64,000 bases of DNA from Druceiella hillmani (taxonomy: Eukaryota; Arthropoda; Insecta; Lepidoptera; Hepialidae): assembly GCA_039881145.1 (NCBI GenBank), contig JAYKKI010000037.1, positions 17,735,001-17,799,000 on the forward strand, written 5' to 3'. The first letter of the stretch is position 1. The number at the start of each line of letters is the position of its first letter. Of this stretch, positions 36,421-48,997 are shown one piece after another. The translations under genes and the position numbers were made by a program. The notes beneath the pieces are model-generated. The model did no database searches. It was given only the letters and a program-made list of their open reading frames with translations, and was not told the origin of the DNA.

Positions 36421-37424
36421 GTAATAATTTCTGCCACCATTATAGTTTCAAAAGAAAGTCTATTTTCTGTATTTATAAGAAATATCTCAAAAACTGTTAA
36501 ATACAAATAGATATATTCATAGTAGATTTGTGAATGATGACTACGGTACTACTACAATAACTTATTAGATGTTATTGAAAATAAATGCAGTCTACAAAGA
36601 TAATATCCACTATTTATTTTTTCTCAATTCATGCTTACATTTCATGCTTACGTAAAATTAAATAGTACCTGAAACACATCACGTTATTTTCGTATATTAG
36701 TTATGAGAGAAAACGATGAAAGGTATATTTCAACATTTGTTTTGCATTATGACAAAAGAATGAAACTGTAAATTTAGAGTGATCAATGGTATCTTGTGTG
36801 TACTGATACAAATTATAGTAAGATATGCTCAAAAATGACACTACTGATATTATTTGTATACATTTCCCCAAATTGAAACTTTCTCATCAGTGCACGAGTA
36901 CTATAATATTATGATATGTTATCAAACTTTGATTTTAACTATAACCAAACATTTGCGTATTCGTATGTATAAAGAGTCAGTGCGTACTTTTAGAATTAAA
37001 CTTTAGTTTGTAAGATGTTTTATTCAATTAGTTTTCAATATCGTGTAATTGATCTTTTTTTGGTAAAATCAGGAACGAAGCCAACGTAAAATTTCGAAGC
37101 CAATGTTAAATATGTACCTGAACACGTAAGATGGTTCTATTTTCTATTAGTCAAGGAAAGTCTTGAATGCAATTTTCTTTCATTCTTGTAAATATTAATT
37201 ACTCTTTATTTATTGAGACGTTTTCTTTCAACGTTGTCGCATAGATTTTATAGTACTTTGTTTTTGTTTTTTATTTATGGCATATGCTGGAGTTTCTGCA
37301 TTCGTATATTGGGATAAATTTATTTAATTAAATTTATTAAATTTATTTATTATGGCTTACAATATGTTATTTTTAGTATTGGTTAATTAACCTAATAAAT
37401 AGTAAATACTACTGTGACTAGAAT

Positions 37425-37537
37425 TCACTTGGAATACGAGGGTTGAGGATTTAAAAAATAAGAGATATTTCTTAATTTCACTTGATAATAAGGAAAAAAT
37501 TTAAAAAAAAATTAATTATTAAACGATGTAATACACT
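37425..37537 (+). repeat. 115-base dispersed repeat, second copy
   Basis: It matches 35522-35637. In copy 2 the flanking sequence runs straight through (about 54460-54475) without it, which shows insertion here after the large duplication. CTGTG near both edges may be a short target-site duplication. Confidence 0.7.
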
Positions 37538-37551
37538 GTGTATTTCCTCAG

Positions 37552-37685
37552 GTTTCAATAATATCAGATGTAAAGATACCGTTCGTGGCAAGATATCAAT
37601 GCAAAGTGCGATCCTCTTCTTTAATTATGCAGTTCCTTATGGACTCGTCACCGTTGCTGCCTGTGTCGCGATATTTGGTATGTAG
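37552..37685 (+). other. Candidate terminal exon with hydrophobic C-terminus
   Basis: Following TATTTCCTCAG (acceptor ending at 37551), two bases complete a split codon and the frame then reads FNNIRCKDTVRGKISMQ and a 23-residue hydrophobic tail (SAILFFNYAVPYGLVTV and onward) before TAG at 37683-37685. A short polar stretch followed by a hydrophobic terminus suits a GPI-anchor signal or a membrane anchor. The counterpart at 54493-54611 keeps an acceptor and stop but has lost four bases (frameshift) and gained Glu and Arg in the hydrophobic part. The upstream exons are not proven and the gene family is unknown. Confidence 0.35.
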
Positions 37686-38820
37686 CACGATGCTATATAT
37701 TTACGCACATATTTTTAATACGTTTATAGTTATTAATTTGCATATATTTTTTTAAACAGTACTAAATAGATTAGTAAGTTTGAGAAATACAATATTTCAA
37801 GCCCTAAATCTTACGTTAATAATTATTACAGGGCACTTTCTCATTTTTATTCCTGCGTGTGCCCTTTTTACTTTATTGTGCTTTGGAAAAACTGATCGGA
37901 CACATAAAATGAATATTTTGGTTTGTTTGTTCTATATAATTAAAATTTAGATGGAAATTGTATAGTATGAATATCTGAATAATCAAAAATCTTTGTATTT
38001 TTATTTGAGGTACAATATTGCAATTAATTATTGAAATAAAAAATGTATACATATATTACTACTGTAAGAGGAAAGGTTTATTCCATTTTTAAGTATGAGA
38101 CATATCCCGTGCACGGAGGACTGTGAGATTTAACATAGTTAAAGTTTATATAAAGAAAACGTGCAGAAAGTTAAAATTTATATAGAATATATATATTACA
38201 AATACATTAAGTTGTATATTACAAACAAATTAAAAGATTTATTGTTTACGTTCATAATGTCAATATCAAACCCACAATAGTCTCTGGTCAAACAATCGCA
38301 TACAGTAGAGATTGTGGCCAAAAAATTTTAAAATGTCAAATTGATTGAATGAGTTTTACATAAACAAAAACATTCAGCGTTGCAACCGGGCATTCGTATT
38401 TAAGCACTTGTTTTGTAAAATGACTTCTATCAAATATTATTATATTAACATACACATCTAACATTATAGTAATTATAGAGGTCTTAGTAGGCTCCACGCA
38501 TACTAAATTAAATTTTACAGACACATTCAAATATCATCTATGTCAAATACAGGGAATGAAGAAAGGAATTTCAAGTGAAAAATTGCTCTTATAAAAATGA
38601 AATAATTTATACTTAAATTTTCTAGTTTATATTATTTATATACAAAATCAAAGACATATTTGGCGAGCTTGAATCACAATGATAAAACAGGAAAATTTAG
38701 TAATGTGTTTGACAGTAAAAGAAATTATGAATCTACTGAATACGAAAGTTACAAATTGATATTTAAAGAAGAAAGAAATACTATAGGCAAAAATAAAATA
38801 ACAATACCATGCAATAAGTA

Positions 38821-39050
38821 ATGTTAAAAATAATTCCTAATTTTGACATGGCGCGGTGGAGAAATGGGAAGATTAAATCAAGATGGGGTGGGGATGACGG
38901 ATTTCGAGAGGAAGGACTTTTTCAGACGAATTTTGTTAATATTTATACAGAGAGATTTTCTGGTGTAGCAATCAAACAGATGGGCGAGTACAACATATAT
39001 CTTAGTGGGATAGCATCACTGTATGGTTACTAGTGAGTGAATTCCGACTA
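38821..39050 (+). other. Segment only in copy 1 with a 70-codon open frame
   Basis: Copy 2 lacks these roughly 230 bases (its sequence joins at about 55310). They are less AT-rich than the flanks and contain an open frame from 38821 to 39033 with ARWRNGKIKSRWGGDDGF in it. No family is recognised; it could be part of a transposon or inserted exonic DNA. Confidence 0.3.
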
Positions 39051-40384
39051 CAAAAATAATTGTAATGAGTCATATCAAAAATGAATTTATGAGCAGAGCC
39101 ACTTATTCTCGGTTTTGGTTTCCTTATAAATTACTCTTATTATAAATTCTGCAGCAGCCGACGAGAATTAATTAGATAAAGAGTTTTTAACATTTGCCCA
39201 AATATAACATGATATACCTGTTATGATTATCAAAGATCATGAATAAGTTGATCGTAAAATTAACAGCAACCATACAGAATATTAAAAAAGAACGGTTGTT
39301 CAAATTTTTTCAATCGAAATATATCAAAATAACATAGAACTTAAATTATATTAAAAATTTTAAATGAATACACTTTTTAGAGTTTGAACAAACTAATTGA
39401 ATTGAAAATAAATTTTCGAGGATAAAAGGGAAAATGCTACCAAGAACTGTTAATCGTTCATAGCCGAGTGAAATTTTGTAATTGAAAATGTAATATAACT
39501 CAGCCGGTATACCAACATTTGAATGAGAAATTTATCTTCATTTTCCATTTCAATAAACAATATTTATTCAAAATATCACCCGTCTATACTTTAGATACGG
39601 TGATTCCTAATTGTATATTAAATAATTATTTTTCGAATAATTTTATACGGTGATGTCAAATAGAGTGAATTAATATGAGAATAATTTAACAAAATTTAGA
39701 CTGTTTCAAAATATTCTGTTACGTTAATGACAACCCTCTCACAATACGATCTAATTTTATTATTTCATAAACAAAGGACACAAAGTGTTATTCGTTGAAT
39801 TGTATGTGCAATCGGTATGTGTGAAGGTATGTTAAGTATGTTACTTTATCTACAATTTCAAATATCACATTGATAGCGAAAGTATACAAAAAGTTATTTT
39901 TTATATATTCACACAAGAATTTAACACGACAAAGTATGCAGTTTATTCGTCCAAACTATGCCATTATGGGTGAGTGAACTATTTCATGTATTTCAATCGC
40001 AGTATTCATTTGATTCCGGTATCTTCTCGTGGATATAGAAAGAATGATTTTAGTGCTGCCGGATCTTATCTTCATTCTGAAATATGATATATTTCAGAAG
40101 AAAGACAAGATATCTCACAATATGGCAATGGTTTTAAATATTTATCATAACTAAATAAATTACTACGTTACTCATTTTTTTAGCTCATTTTAATTTCTCT
40201 CTCATAAAATAATTCTTTGGTTATGTTTTTGTACGAAGTTGTTCGTAATTGACTTAAGTTATTTTATGTACTGTTTTACGATAAAGACTGACTAAACATA
40301 ATACACATACATACACCTAGGTAAATGGTTAGGTAACAAAGAGGGAGAACCTGCAATCGTTATATGAAATTTAAACTATTTCGA

Positions 40385-40620
40385 TGATATCGGCATAGAA
40401 GGATGTATTTGAAATTAGCGATTTCGTTTAATAATTTACTAGGCACCACTATGGAATCGAGCGGAAGTTTGAACTGAGTGAAATTTGCGTTAAAGTTCGA
40501 AATAACGAACTGACATATATCGTTTCTTACATTGTTAATTGATTTACCTCAAGAAAATTATTTGACACTCAATGAAGTATGAAGTAATTTATGTAAGCTA
40601 ACAAAGTTCTATCGTTGTTT
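40385..40620. other. Conserved block B, copy 1
   Basis: It aligns well with 58505-58755. It has GCGATTTCGTTTAATAATTT at 40418 and AAGAAAATTATTTGAC at 40551, the same pair of phrases as block A in the same order. That makes A and B likely relatives that predate the large duplication. Confidence 0.45.
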
Positions 40621-41527
40621 TATTTTAATTTAATTGTAGTGAATATTTTTCCATTTCCTGATGTTTGGAAATATTTTTTTAATAAAAGAATTAGTTAAAA
40701 TAATGCGACATTTAGTTAATAAAACAAACAATAGTTTAAATGATTTGATTTAAATGACGGTTGTCGTATAAAAATGTCTAATTTTTATACTCATCATATA
40801 AAACTCATCTGATAAAATTTATTTAAGAGAACAACGGAAACTTACATATATATGGTTTTAAAAACTTTTAAATATCCGACATTAGTAAAGTATTTAAAAA
40901 TAAAGAGGACTTTGAAATTTAATTTGTAAACATGATAGGTTACAAACATTTATGATATTTGTATTTATTGTTTTTATTTTATTTAAGGCAGGCAATAATC
41001 ATGTGATAAAATAGATTTGAAGTCTACATAAAAATACAAAATTTTGTTTATCATGTTTACATAATACTTTTCGTTTTCATGAAAGAATCACGAGATGGTT
41101 TTGTTTTGAATGCATGCCATTTATATTATTACGAATTTTATAATGGAAAAAAATTACATTTACAAAACTTGGACCAAAAGTTTGAGACCGGAATATCCTG
41201 TTTCTATGGCATCATAAATAATATTTGGTGGATTAAAATCATTTAAAAAAACAATAAATAACTTATTGATATGATTTTCGGTGAAATACTTTTAAGCAAT
41301 TACCAGCAAAGTTTTATACGAATAAGAGAAAAAATACTATAATGTGTCATTCCCATGAAATATATGAAGTCACGAGATTGACCACCTCTGACTCGTTTGT
41401 CACTCCCAAAATATGTCATGACAAGAACAATAATTTCTTTACTGTGACCGTGCAGCCCACATATATTTCGGCACCGAATTTGCTATTGATTTATGACATT
41501 TTCTGTGAATGGAGATATCGACACAAT

Positions 41528-41583
41528 TTTCGGATACCCATTTATCATTATTCAATTTTCGGATACCCATTTCGGATACCCAT
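41528..41583 (+). repeat. Three copies of TTCGGATACCCATTT
   Basis: Exact 15-base units occur at about 41528, 41557 and 41570. Copy 2 (near 59889) has a single diverged unit, so the expansion happened in copy 1. Confidence 0.88.
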
Positions 41584-42879
41584 TTATGCCTGAAGGGTAT
41601 TTTTTATATACATTTTATTTAAAGTTACACTTGAGTAATTATTATTAAATTAAAGATAATAAATATTCGTAAAATGTTCAAGTATTATTACAATATAGTA
41701 ACATCGGATAAGATTAATAAAAAATAACGCGAATAGTCAGTTCCAGTCGAAAAGAAAGTGCGGGGATTCGGGGAATTTACCTAAACGTGTATTTGAGTAG
41801 AACTTGAAGAAAGTACATAAATGCTTTAATCTTACTCATAAAGTTTTGTTGTTTGGTTTTAAATTTTATTCATAAACTTTTTTGCAACTATTTTATTTGC
41901 TTTAGATTTAAAATTCTATTAAATAAAATGAAACGAATTAAAGTTATTGGTACAAAACCAATTAACTCGATGTAAGAAATATTATTTTTTTACAAACAAT
42001 TTAAAAGTACAATACATAATGATTTTTTAATTATTTTATATATAATTAAACCACATGTCGTATTTATCAGCTGAACATGAAAAGGATTATGTGCAAGCGC
42101 CAAAAATACAATTAGTTTCAAAAGATAATGTAAACCACTTGTATCACGAATACTATAATATGCCGAGTATATTATTTGCTGCTTGTGTAAATTTATACTG
42201 GCTAACTTTACATTATCCCTAGCGTCAAGCAACACACACGCTATATTATAATATTCTCAAATATCTTGATAATATAAACGTATAATCAGTAGTTTAGGTA
42301 TTTCAGGCAATTTTAATTTTATCAATGTTACAAACGCTGCCAAGTGTGTATTGCTGTAAAATGTTTTTAAAGTTACTTTGCAATAAGATACGAGAATTTT
42401 ATAATATAATGTGTTGTCGGTTATTGATAATACAAATTTTTCACACTATGTTTACAGTTCAGCGAACCTGAAACTGACTTTGCTCAAGATTAAAGTTTGT
42501 TCTGTTTATAACGAAATAAATATTTAAACGGTATTAACATAGAAGTGTCCATTTTGAACTTTTACTTTAATAAATAATTATTTGAGTATTTAGTTATACG
42601 TAGTAATATAACGTGCTGTGTTTTGTATGACATTCTCTCTGAGAAAGCCATAATATATTTCGTGAATTATAACGAATGAGGTTAATTTTCTTGACCGCGT
42701 TAATTATTAACATTTGCGTATTCTACATTAAGTTTAGTATAAAAGGCGGCAGATTTTTTAAATGAAATGATAATTTATTTATAAATTAATTAATTGTTAA
42801 AATCAAAGTCGAATCAAAATCTTTAAGCGGAAAGAAACGGATGTTGCGTCCTATATGTATATGTGTATAAATATCATTT

Positions 42880-42943
42880 TGTGTGTGTGTGTGTGTATGT
42901 GTACATATATGTATGTACATATACATATACATACATACATATA
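42880..42943. repeat. (GT)n/(TACA)n microsatellite in left arm
   Basis: A GT run turning into ATGTACATATAC units; the mirror image of the CA tract at 43824. Confidence 0.92.
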
Positions 42944-43265
42944 CAGCGAGTCACAAAAGTCTTTGCACATCCAACCAAACGAACGTTTCACCAATAGGTA
43001 TTTGTTTTATACAGATAAAATTATCTTCAAATGAAATTATGACCAACATTATATTTATCGGAAACATCACAAGTTACATATAACCAAATTTTAAGACAGA
43101 AAAATAAAACAACAAGACAATTGTGTCACAATAGTCTTCCTACAGTCAAGTAAGGAGTCATGTTTCTGCTTGTCGCGTAGTTACGTCACATTTCCTTGCG
43201 CCGAGGTTAATTAACTTAATATACTAGATTGAATTTGTGGTATATGCTAAATATTTCTATGAAAT

Positions 43266-43690
43266 ATGAAAAAAGAAGTTAGTATAGATCTCAGAAATAT
43301 AATAGCAAAATTGAGATGAGAGAAATAATCTTATTGTGAAATTGCTAAGATAGTGAAAAGAGCGATAAGACTACAGTACTACAGTACATCAATTATAAAA
43401 AAAAATTAATGAACAGCGACATTGTTCAATAAGCATCGATGAGCTATGCCAAGCATTTTGAATGTTAGTGATATTGGTGCATTAATTAAAAAAGTGAAAA
43501 AATAATCCTACGAGATATGCATTGGAACTAGCGGTTGATTTAAGAAAATCTGCACATTCCGAAAATGTGCGTAAAATTTTGTAAAATCGAAGTTTTTTCA
43601 TAAACGAACGCTAAGGAAAAACCCGTATATTTCTCCATTTTATCAGAAAAATGTGAGTGTTTTAGTGCCATGAATTTTCGTTAAATTCAA
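43266..43690 (+). pseudogene. Tc1-like transposase relic, N-terminal part
   Basis: Tc1 transposases carry a paired-like DNA-binding domain followed by a DDE catalytic domain. From ATG at 43266 the frame gives MKKEVSIDLRNIIAKLR. After a frameshift come SYCEIAKIVKRAI, then NPTRYALELAVDLRKSAHSE with NVRKIL, then RKNPYISPFYQKN. These follow the order of the Tc1 DNA-binding domain up to the basic block before the catalytic domain. No DDE motifs follow; a CA microsatellite starts instead. ACAGCGAGTCACAAAAGTCT at 42942-42961, after TA, resembles a Tc1-type terminal repeat. Stops and shifts make it dead. Confidence 0.7.
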
Positions 43691-43823
43691 AGTATATGTA
43701 AGTAAAAACATGCAAAATGATACCCGAGTATCCTTTTGCATTGTATAATTTGTTGAAAAAGAACTGGGAACAATAACGTTCAGATGTAACCGATAATATA
43801 GTTATGACCTAGACATACCTATA

Positions 43824-43967
43824 TGTACACACACACAGACACACGCACACACATCCACACATACATGCACACGCATACGCACAGACACACGCACACGCGC
43901 ACGCACACGCGCCCACGCACGCACACGTGCACATACACACGCAAACACACATGCACATTTATACACG
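43824..43967. repeat. (CA/CGCA)n microsatellite
   Basis: About 140 bases of CACACG, CACAGA and CGCACG units. It gives false open frames (Thr/His on plus, Val/Cys on minus). Confidence 0.94.
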
Positions 43968-44885
43968 TAACATCAGTTTTGTTTCCGCTTGTAAATTTAA
44001 TTCTGCTGACTTGATTTTGATTCAACTTTGATTTTAACAACTAATAAATTACAAATTAAATTTTCATTTAATTTAAAAATCTGCCGTCTTTCATACTAAA
44101 CTTAATCTAGAATACGCAAATGTTAATAATTAATACCAAGAAAATCATTATGATAAATTAAAATATAATACCAAGAAATGAAATCCATTATCATAATTCA
44201 CGAAATATATTATGGTTTTCTCAAAGAGAATGCCATGCAAAACTCTGCACATTATATTTATGCAGTGATCGATGCAAAAGGAGGTCCAATAAATATTAGT
44301 TTGTTTTTTCTTCGAGATTTAAGTTAATTATATGAAGCATTTCTTGACACTATTTTTTTGTACTTTTCTTTTTCTATGTTTAAACGTTGGTTATATATAA
44401 CTTAAATATTCGCATTAAATATAATGTTGACTATATTTTTGTATATACTTGTGTATACTTGTGTATACAAAATGTAAATATTGATTGATGACACATTCAT
44501 TTGGTTGTATGTAAGAAGACTTTCATATTTATACGCACACATGTTATTTTTTTTAGTTCACCTTTGCGTAGTCGGCGAGGATATAGGGAAATTTTGACAA
44601 GAATCCGACAAAATCATTTTGTTTAATACATAATTTAATACGTATTTTATTTTTTTAAATTTTTGTTTATTAAGAAATTGTTGTATGTATTTTTTGTTTA
44701 AATTTAATAACAAAGGAATCAGAAATATCTACATCTATGAAGTGTAGCAAATTAATGAGTATGCTATTCGTTGTAGATCATTTTACCATCGGAGTTCAAG
44801 CATTAGTATCGGGAACAAAAAAAAGTCTTGACTTTATCTACCGATCTTTTTTCTGAGCGAAGTTAACGAGGAAAGCCTCCTTGCT

Positions 44886-45116
44886 CTAAAAGGTTCGTGG
44901 AGCTTTATCTGCGTCCTTCTTATGTTCGTAGTCAATATTAATGTCGCCTAAATAATAGGTACTTGTGCGTACACTTATTACCAAGTTATTTTCATCATAT
45001 CGCTTGTATGGAATCTGTTTTGAAGCGAAAACTTTTCTTGTTAGGAATGTTTCTTGCCTCGGGAAGTTTGCGCCAGTTTTGCGTTCTAGTAAAACGCCGC
45101 GCGAGCATTGTACCAC
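44886..45116 (-). other. Unassigned minus-strand open frame at the duplication edge
   Basis: A 76-codon frame has polar, protein-like composition, with YLGDINIDYEHKKDADKAPR near its end. The last 30 codons fall in sequence shared with 62746-62860, where the same frame keeps YLGVININ but has two stops. The start lies outside the shared region. It could be an exon that survived in copy 1; no family is recognised and chance cannot be excluded. Confidence 0.25.
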
Positions 45117-45746
45117 TTAACCGAGTTGGATAACGGAAAATATTCAAATAGTTAAAGCAATACCTACGCTAAAGAACAAATAGTTTTGTTAGAATAGTTT
45201 CTTAATTCCTGCGCCACAATTGTAAATACAAATGATTATGTAATATACATGGAATAATAAATGATGGAAAATATTTTTTTTTATTTTCATACCAATGCTC
45301 TCCCATGTATGGAAAGTTGATGGCGATCAAGGAATGCCCTACTTCTTTACTCTGATCGGCACCTTTCCCATTAATGATGCCCGTAAGTGGATTAATGCAT
45401 GGTCTTTTACAATTAGTTTTTTTACATTATTACCTTTTGTAATTTTGTTCAATTTTATTATCCAATGCCTTCACACGCCGCGCAATTTTATCCTTATTCA
45501 CCTCTTGTCTATTTACTTTTTGACATTCTTTCCTTGTTCACACATTTAATATAGCCAATAATATATTTTTAAGCCTAAAATTTTTTTTTATATCTGCTTC
45601 TTAAATTTCACTATTGTTTTTAGACAAATACAATGTCTACGCAGAAGTAGTTTCTGCTGAATAGAAACACTTTCAACAATGACGCTGATTAAGAATTCAA
45701 CATTGAGTCAGATCTTCATATTGTAGATCCACAGTACAACTAGTGT
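45001..45746. other. Spacer, no gene confirmed
   Basis: This DNA lies between the duplicated units. An 84-codon plus-strand frame (45295-45549) turns into Phe/Ile/Leu noise after 40 residues and is not supported. Confidence 0.35.
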
Positions 45747-45998
45747 GTGTTTCCGAACATGACCTGTAGTGCTGAATTGTGGATACTCACCATTAGCTTG
45801 ACACATACATTTAAAGTCGTTCGACGCTTGATAAAAGTACCTATCTATGCTCGAAATGTTTCTAAGGACAAAATCAGAAATAAAGAAGGCCAACGGAGAA
45901 ACAAATCAGTCGATATAATGTTTAACATAAACAAGTTGAAGTGGCAATGGGCAGGTAATATTAACCAAAAAATGTAATGGGGACCACGCAACCTGAAA
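45747..45998 (+). pseudogene. RTE-class retrotransposon reverse transcriptase fragment
   Basis: The frame has an SAELWILTISLTH block (compare the usual YGAETW), then SKDKIRNKEGQRRNKSVDIM and KLKWQWAGNINQKM. KLKWQWAG followed by WGPR is the signature of the C-terminal end of RTE-type endonuclease/reverse transcriptases in insects. Only this 3' part of the gene is present, so the insertion was 5' truncated, as is common for non-LTR elements. It sits in the spacer between the two duplicated units. Confidence 0.85.
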
Positions 45999-47469
45999 GG
46001 GATCTAAATTTTTTTTTCATTACTGTACATCGTGTGTTACATCATTCATATGTGAAACGAAGAATATACAAAAAGGACATCTCTTTTCCCCTTATTTCAA
46101 AAATACCTAACCGAAAATTACAAAAAAATATGGGTTTTTAGAAGACCGCGAAAAGATTGAAGAAAAACTAGGGTGATGAGTCTAAATATCAAAATTTAGA
46201 TATATTCTGCTTATTTTCAGCATAGAAAAAACATGACACATTTACACTTTTTTTAAAGCCGTTTTTCTCAGAAATCATGCGACGTAATAATTTTAAATTT
46301 GGCATAGTTACGAATCTCATAGAGGCATGGCAATTTTTTTAAAAACATTTATATCATCATTAAAGAGGAGGTAACTAAAGGTATCAAAATATTTTTTTTC
46401 CTTTTGTGTATACGTGGAGGAGTATCATTTGTACAATCTTGTTATGAGGAATATCAAAATTTATATTTTCAAATTTTTAAAATGCATACTTCAAAATATA
46501 TATTTTTAGAAATATGCAAAAAATGTAACATGTCACTCTCTTATTATTGACACTACTGAGTTATAAATCCTGAAAAAAAAACAGGATCAGTAAAAGCTGA
46601 ATTAAAGTTTACAAGAAAAGTCTAGCGATTATCCTAGATCTTATAATATATTTAAGTATGTACCATGTTTTCACGCCCATGATAAATATATGATATAATA
46701 CGTTGAAACATAAATATTAACATTTATAACGTAAATATTATAAACAAAACAGTTATACCCACGTTTTACAGATTTCTACGTAACATTAACGTTCTACGCA
46801 ACGTATTGCGAAATCGTGTTTAAAATTACCAAAAATAATTATTTATTAGAGTATTTTTACATTTTCAGTGTTATGAAATGTTATAAAAGAATAATTTGTA
46901 ATTTTTAATTAAAACAACGAAATTTGAAATCGTACGTCAAGATAGAAAAAACTGTAAAATTCCTCATATTAAGCTATATAATACCCAGCAAGGAGAAAAT
47001 ATAGAATTTCATCTATACACATATCCACAGATACGGTCGTTTTAGTATTTTGAAGTGATTAATGTGTGCTTTATAATTACAGTTTATAATTATGATAAAC
47101 TTGATAGAAAGTGTCGTCTTTATTTGAAAGAATCGCATTCAATATATTTAGTTTGATGGTTGAGATATAATGACAGAATTTCTAGCAATTCTATTTACTT
47201 GAAATTTGTCGTGTCATTAGATAACCGGAAGGAAGTAATTTCCGAGCAAACTTAGACAACAGTAAAAGAGTAATTTTTCAGTTCCTATTCTAATGAATTT
47301 CGTGCTGTTTTGGAGGGCATATTTAACTGTGATATTATTTTAAATATTTATCTTAAAGATGTCTATAATTCCAAGTTAATTATCTTCGTGTCGATATAAT
47401 ATTCTACCGAATGGATTAAACATGATTTGCAAGGTCAAACAGGTCAGCCGCAAAATCGAAGCGATTATT
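45999..47469. other. Spacer, perhaps with retroposon 3' untranslated sequence
   Basis: TTTGGCATAGTTACGAATCT near 46299 and the preceding AAGCCGTTTTTCTCAGAAAT resemble the untranslated tail of RTE-type elements. This could be the rest of the element whose coding end is at 45998. No gene is seen further on. Confidence 0.35.
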
Positions 47470-48997
47470 CACGCAATTAACTCTTTATTTATTAAAGACT
47501 TATTTTTACTTATTTTTTAAATAAGAATAACCTGTTAGGCAAAAGTTTAGACATTTGAGAGTACACAGTATTTCTATTGAAACATTTACAAATTTTAGTA
47601 TTATTTTTCATTACGAAATGTATTGACCACTAAGTATTTTGCAGTAAATGAAAAAATTCGAAAAAAATGAAATTCTAAAAAAAAATTTATTTAAAAAATA
47701 ATATCCGAAAATTTAATATTTTTAAGAAAGAATAAGTTTTTTCACACGCTTTTATTAGCCCCGCTTATATTTATGTACGTACGTATGAGTTTAAAGGAGT
47801 TTTTAATTAAATTTTCACCCGCTTCCAGGCGTAAGAATTATTTTAAATGTTTCACAGGTATCAAGAATCGATTAAAATGCAATTTTTTACAAAAAAATTA
47901 GAATAAACAAATTATAGTAAAAAATTTAAAAAAACATTTGGCCCTAAAACAAACATCTTAAATGTAAAGATTTTGTTTCGTGATTAAGAAAATAAAAAAA
48001 TGGTTTAAAAAATTAAAAAGGCGATTTTATAACAATATGAATTTAAAATATCTTCAATATAAAAAAGCTTAGGGTGCTTGATATCGGTTGTCGTAAATTT
48101 TTTATCGCTAGCTTTTTGTAAAGAACCGTACTCATTAGGAAAATGTAAGTCGAGAGCAACACACGTTCTTTTACATTAAAGTTAACTTCTTGGTCAATGA
48201 ATTTATTCCTATTTTATGGTTATTTAAAAAATTAAGTTACACCGAATTTTGACACATCCTTTTGCTCTTGACCAAAATATTTATATTTCAAGATTATTTT
48301 TTAGTTCATATTCCTACAAAAGCGTGCTTTTCAGAGTCTTCAAACTATAATTTTATTTCAGTAGTAGGTTGCAAGTTTATTCACTTCCTAACGAGTAGTA
48401 AAATGCACATAATTTTATTTCACTATTGTTGAATTTTATAAATTTTCGAGTAACTACTACGTCAGCAGTCACATTTAAAGTAGTATTTAAAAAAAAATAC
48501 CATTCAATGTACTGAAGTTAAATATTAATAACAATTATTTGAATGAAATAAAAATCATGTTGCAATTTTACTTATGAATTCATATAATTTCTTGTAATCT
48601 CTTTCATTATCTGTTGACAATATGTAAATAGTTTTTGCTTTATTTTCCTGTTTAACAGACTTATGAATTTAGTCGACACAATACTTTAACTCAAATAAGC
48701 AAAAGTTATAAATATAATAATTTATTTTTATATTAAAATTACGAGCAAATCTTATTGGATTTGCAAGATGCTTCATTACTTCCATTCTCGCCCTTTCCAT
48801 TTATTAATGAAAATTGGTCGGCAAGTAGAAGCGCGTTATATATGTCAGTAAACAAATTGAAAGGGGCAAATAAATTATTCTTTTTTCCAATTGCGTTTAT
48901 CTCAATAATTCAAAATTTCATATGATTTGAGACTACCATGAAATTTCTACAGCTGTGAAAGATACATTATATTTTCATGATTAAAAATAAAATAATA

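Larger units (their letters stand above)
42605..44256. mobile_element. Composite element with long inverted repeats around a Tc1-like relic
   Basis: The left side (42605 to about 42945) is inverted on the right (about 43820-44256). Matching phrases, left against right reversed, include ATAATATATTTCGTGAATTA, TTAACATTTGCGTATTCTA, TTGTTAAAATCAAAGT and GTGTATAAAT. Even the GT/CA microsatellite occurs in both arms. The right arm has an extra internal duplication (ATACCAAGAAA twice). The core holds a Tc1-like N-terminal relic. Copy 2 of the segmental duplication lacks the whole thing, so it inserted or formed later. Whether it moved as one unit is inference. Confidence 0.6.
29755..45000 (+). repeat. 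Segmental duplication, copy 1
   Basis: This unit aligns by eye, in the same order and orientation, with 47470-62870. Clear anchors (copy 1 to copy 2) are 29884 to 47544, 31111 to 48800, 32139 to 50120, 32575 to 50587, 36190 to 52620, 37070 to 54070, 38480 to 54896, 39700 to 56925, 40385 to 58505, 41340 to 59702, 42030 to 61840 and 44886 to 62746. In one block (36200-36330) I count about 16 differences in 128 bases; elsewhere identity is lower, with many indels. The boundaries are approximate. Offsets jump where one copy has an insertion: 33.08-34.0, 34.36-35.94, 37.42-37.54, 38.82-39.05 and 42.6-44.26 kb are present here but not in copy 2. Confidence 0.85.

Noticed and set aside
43819..44040. 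Cys/Val-rich minus-strand and Thr/His-rich plus-strand frames
   Set aside because: They come from the CA/CGCA microsatellite.
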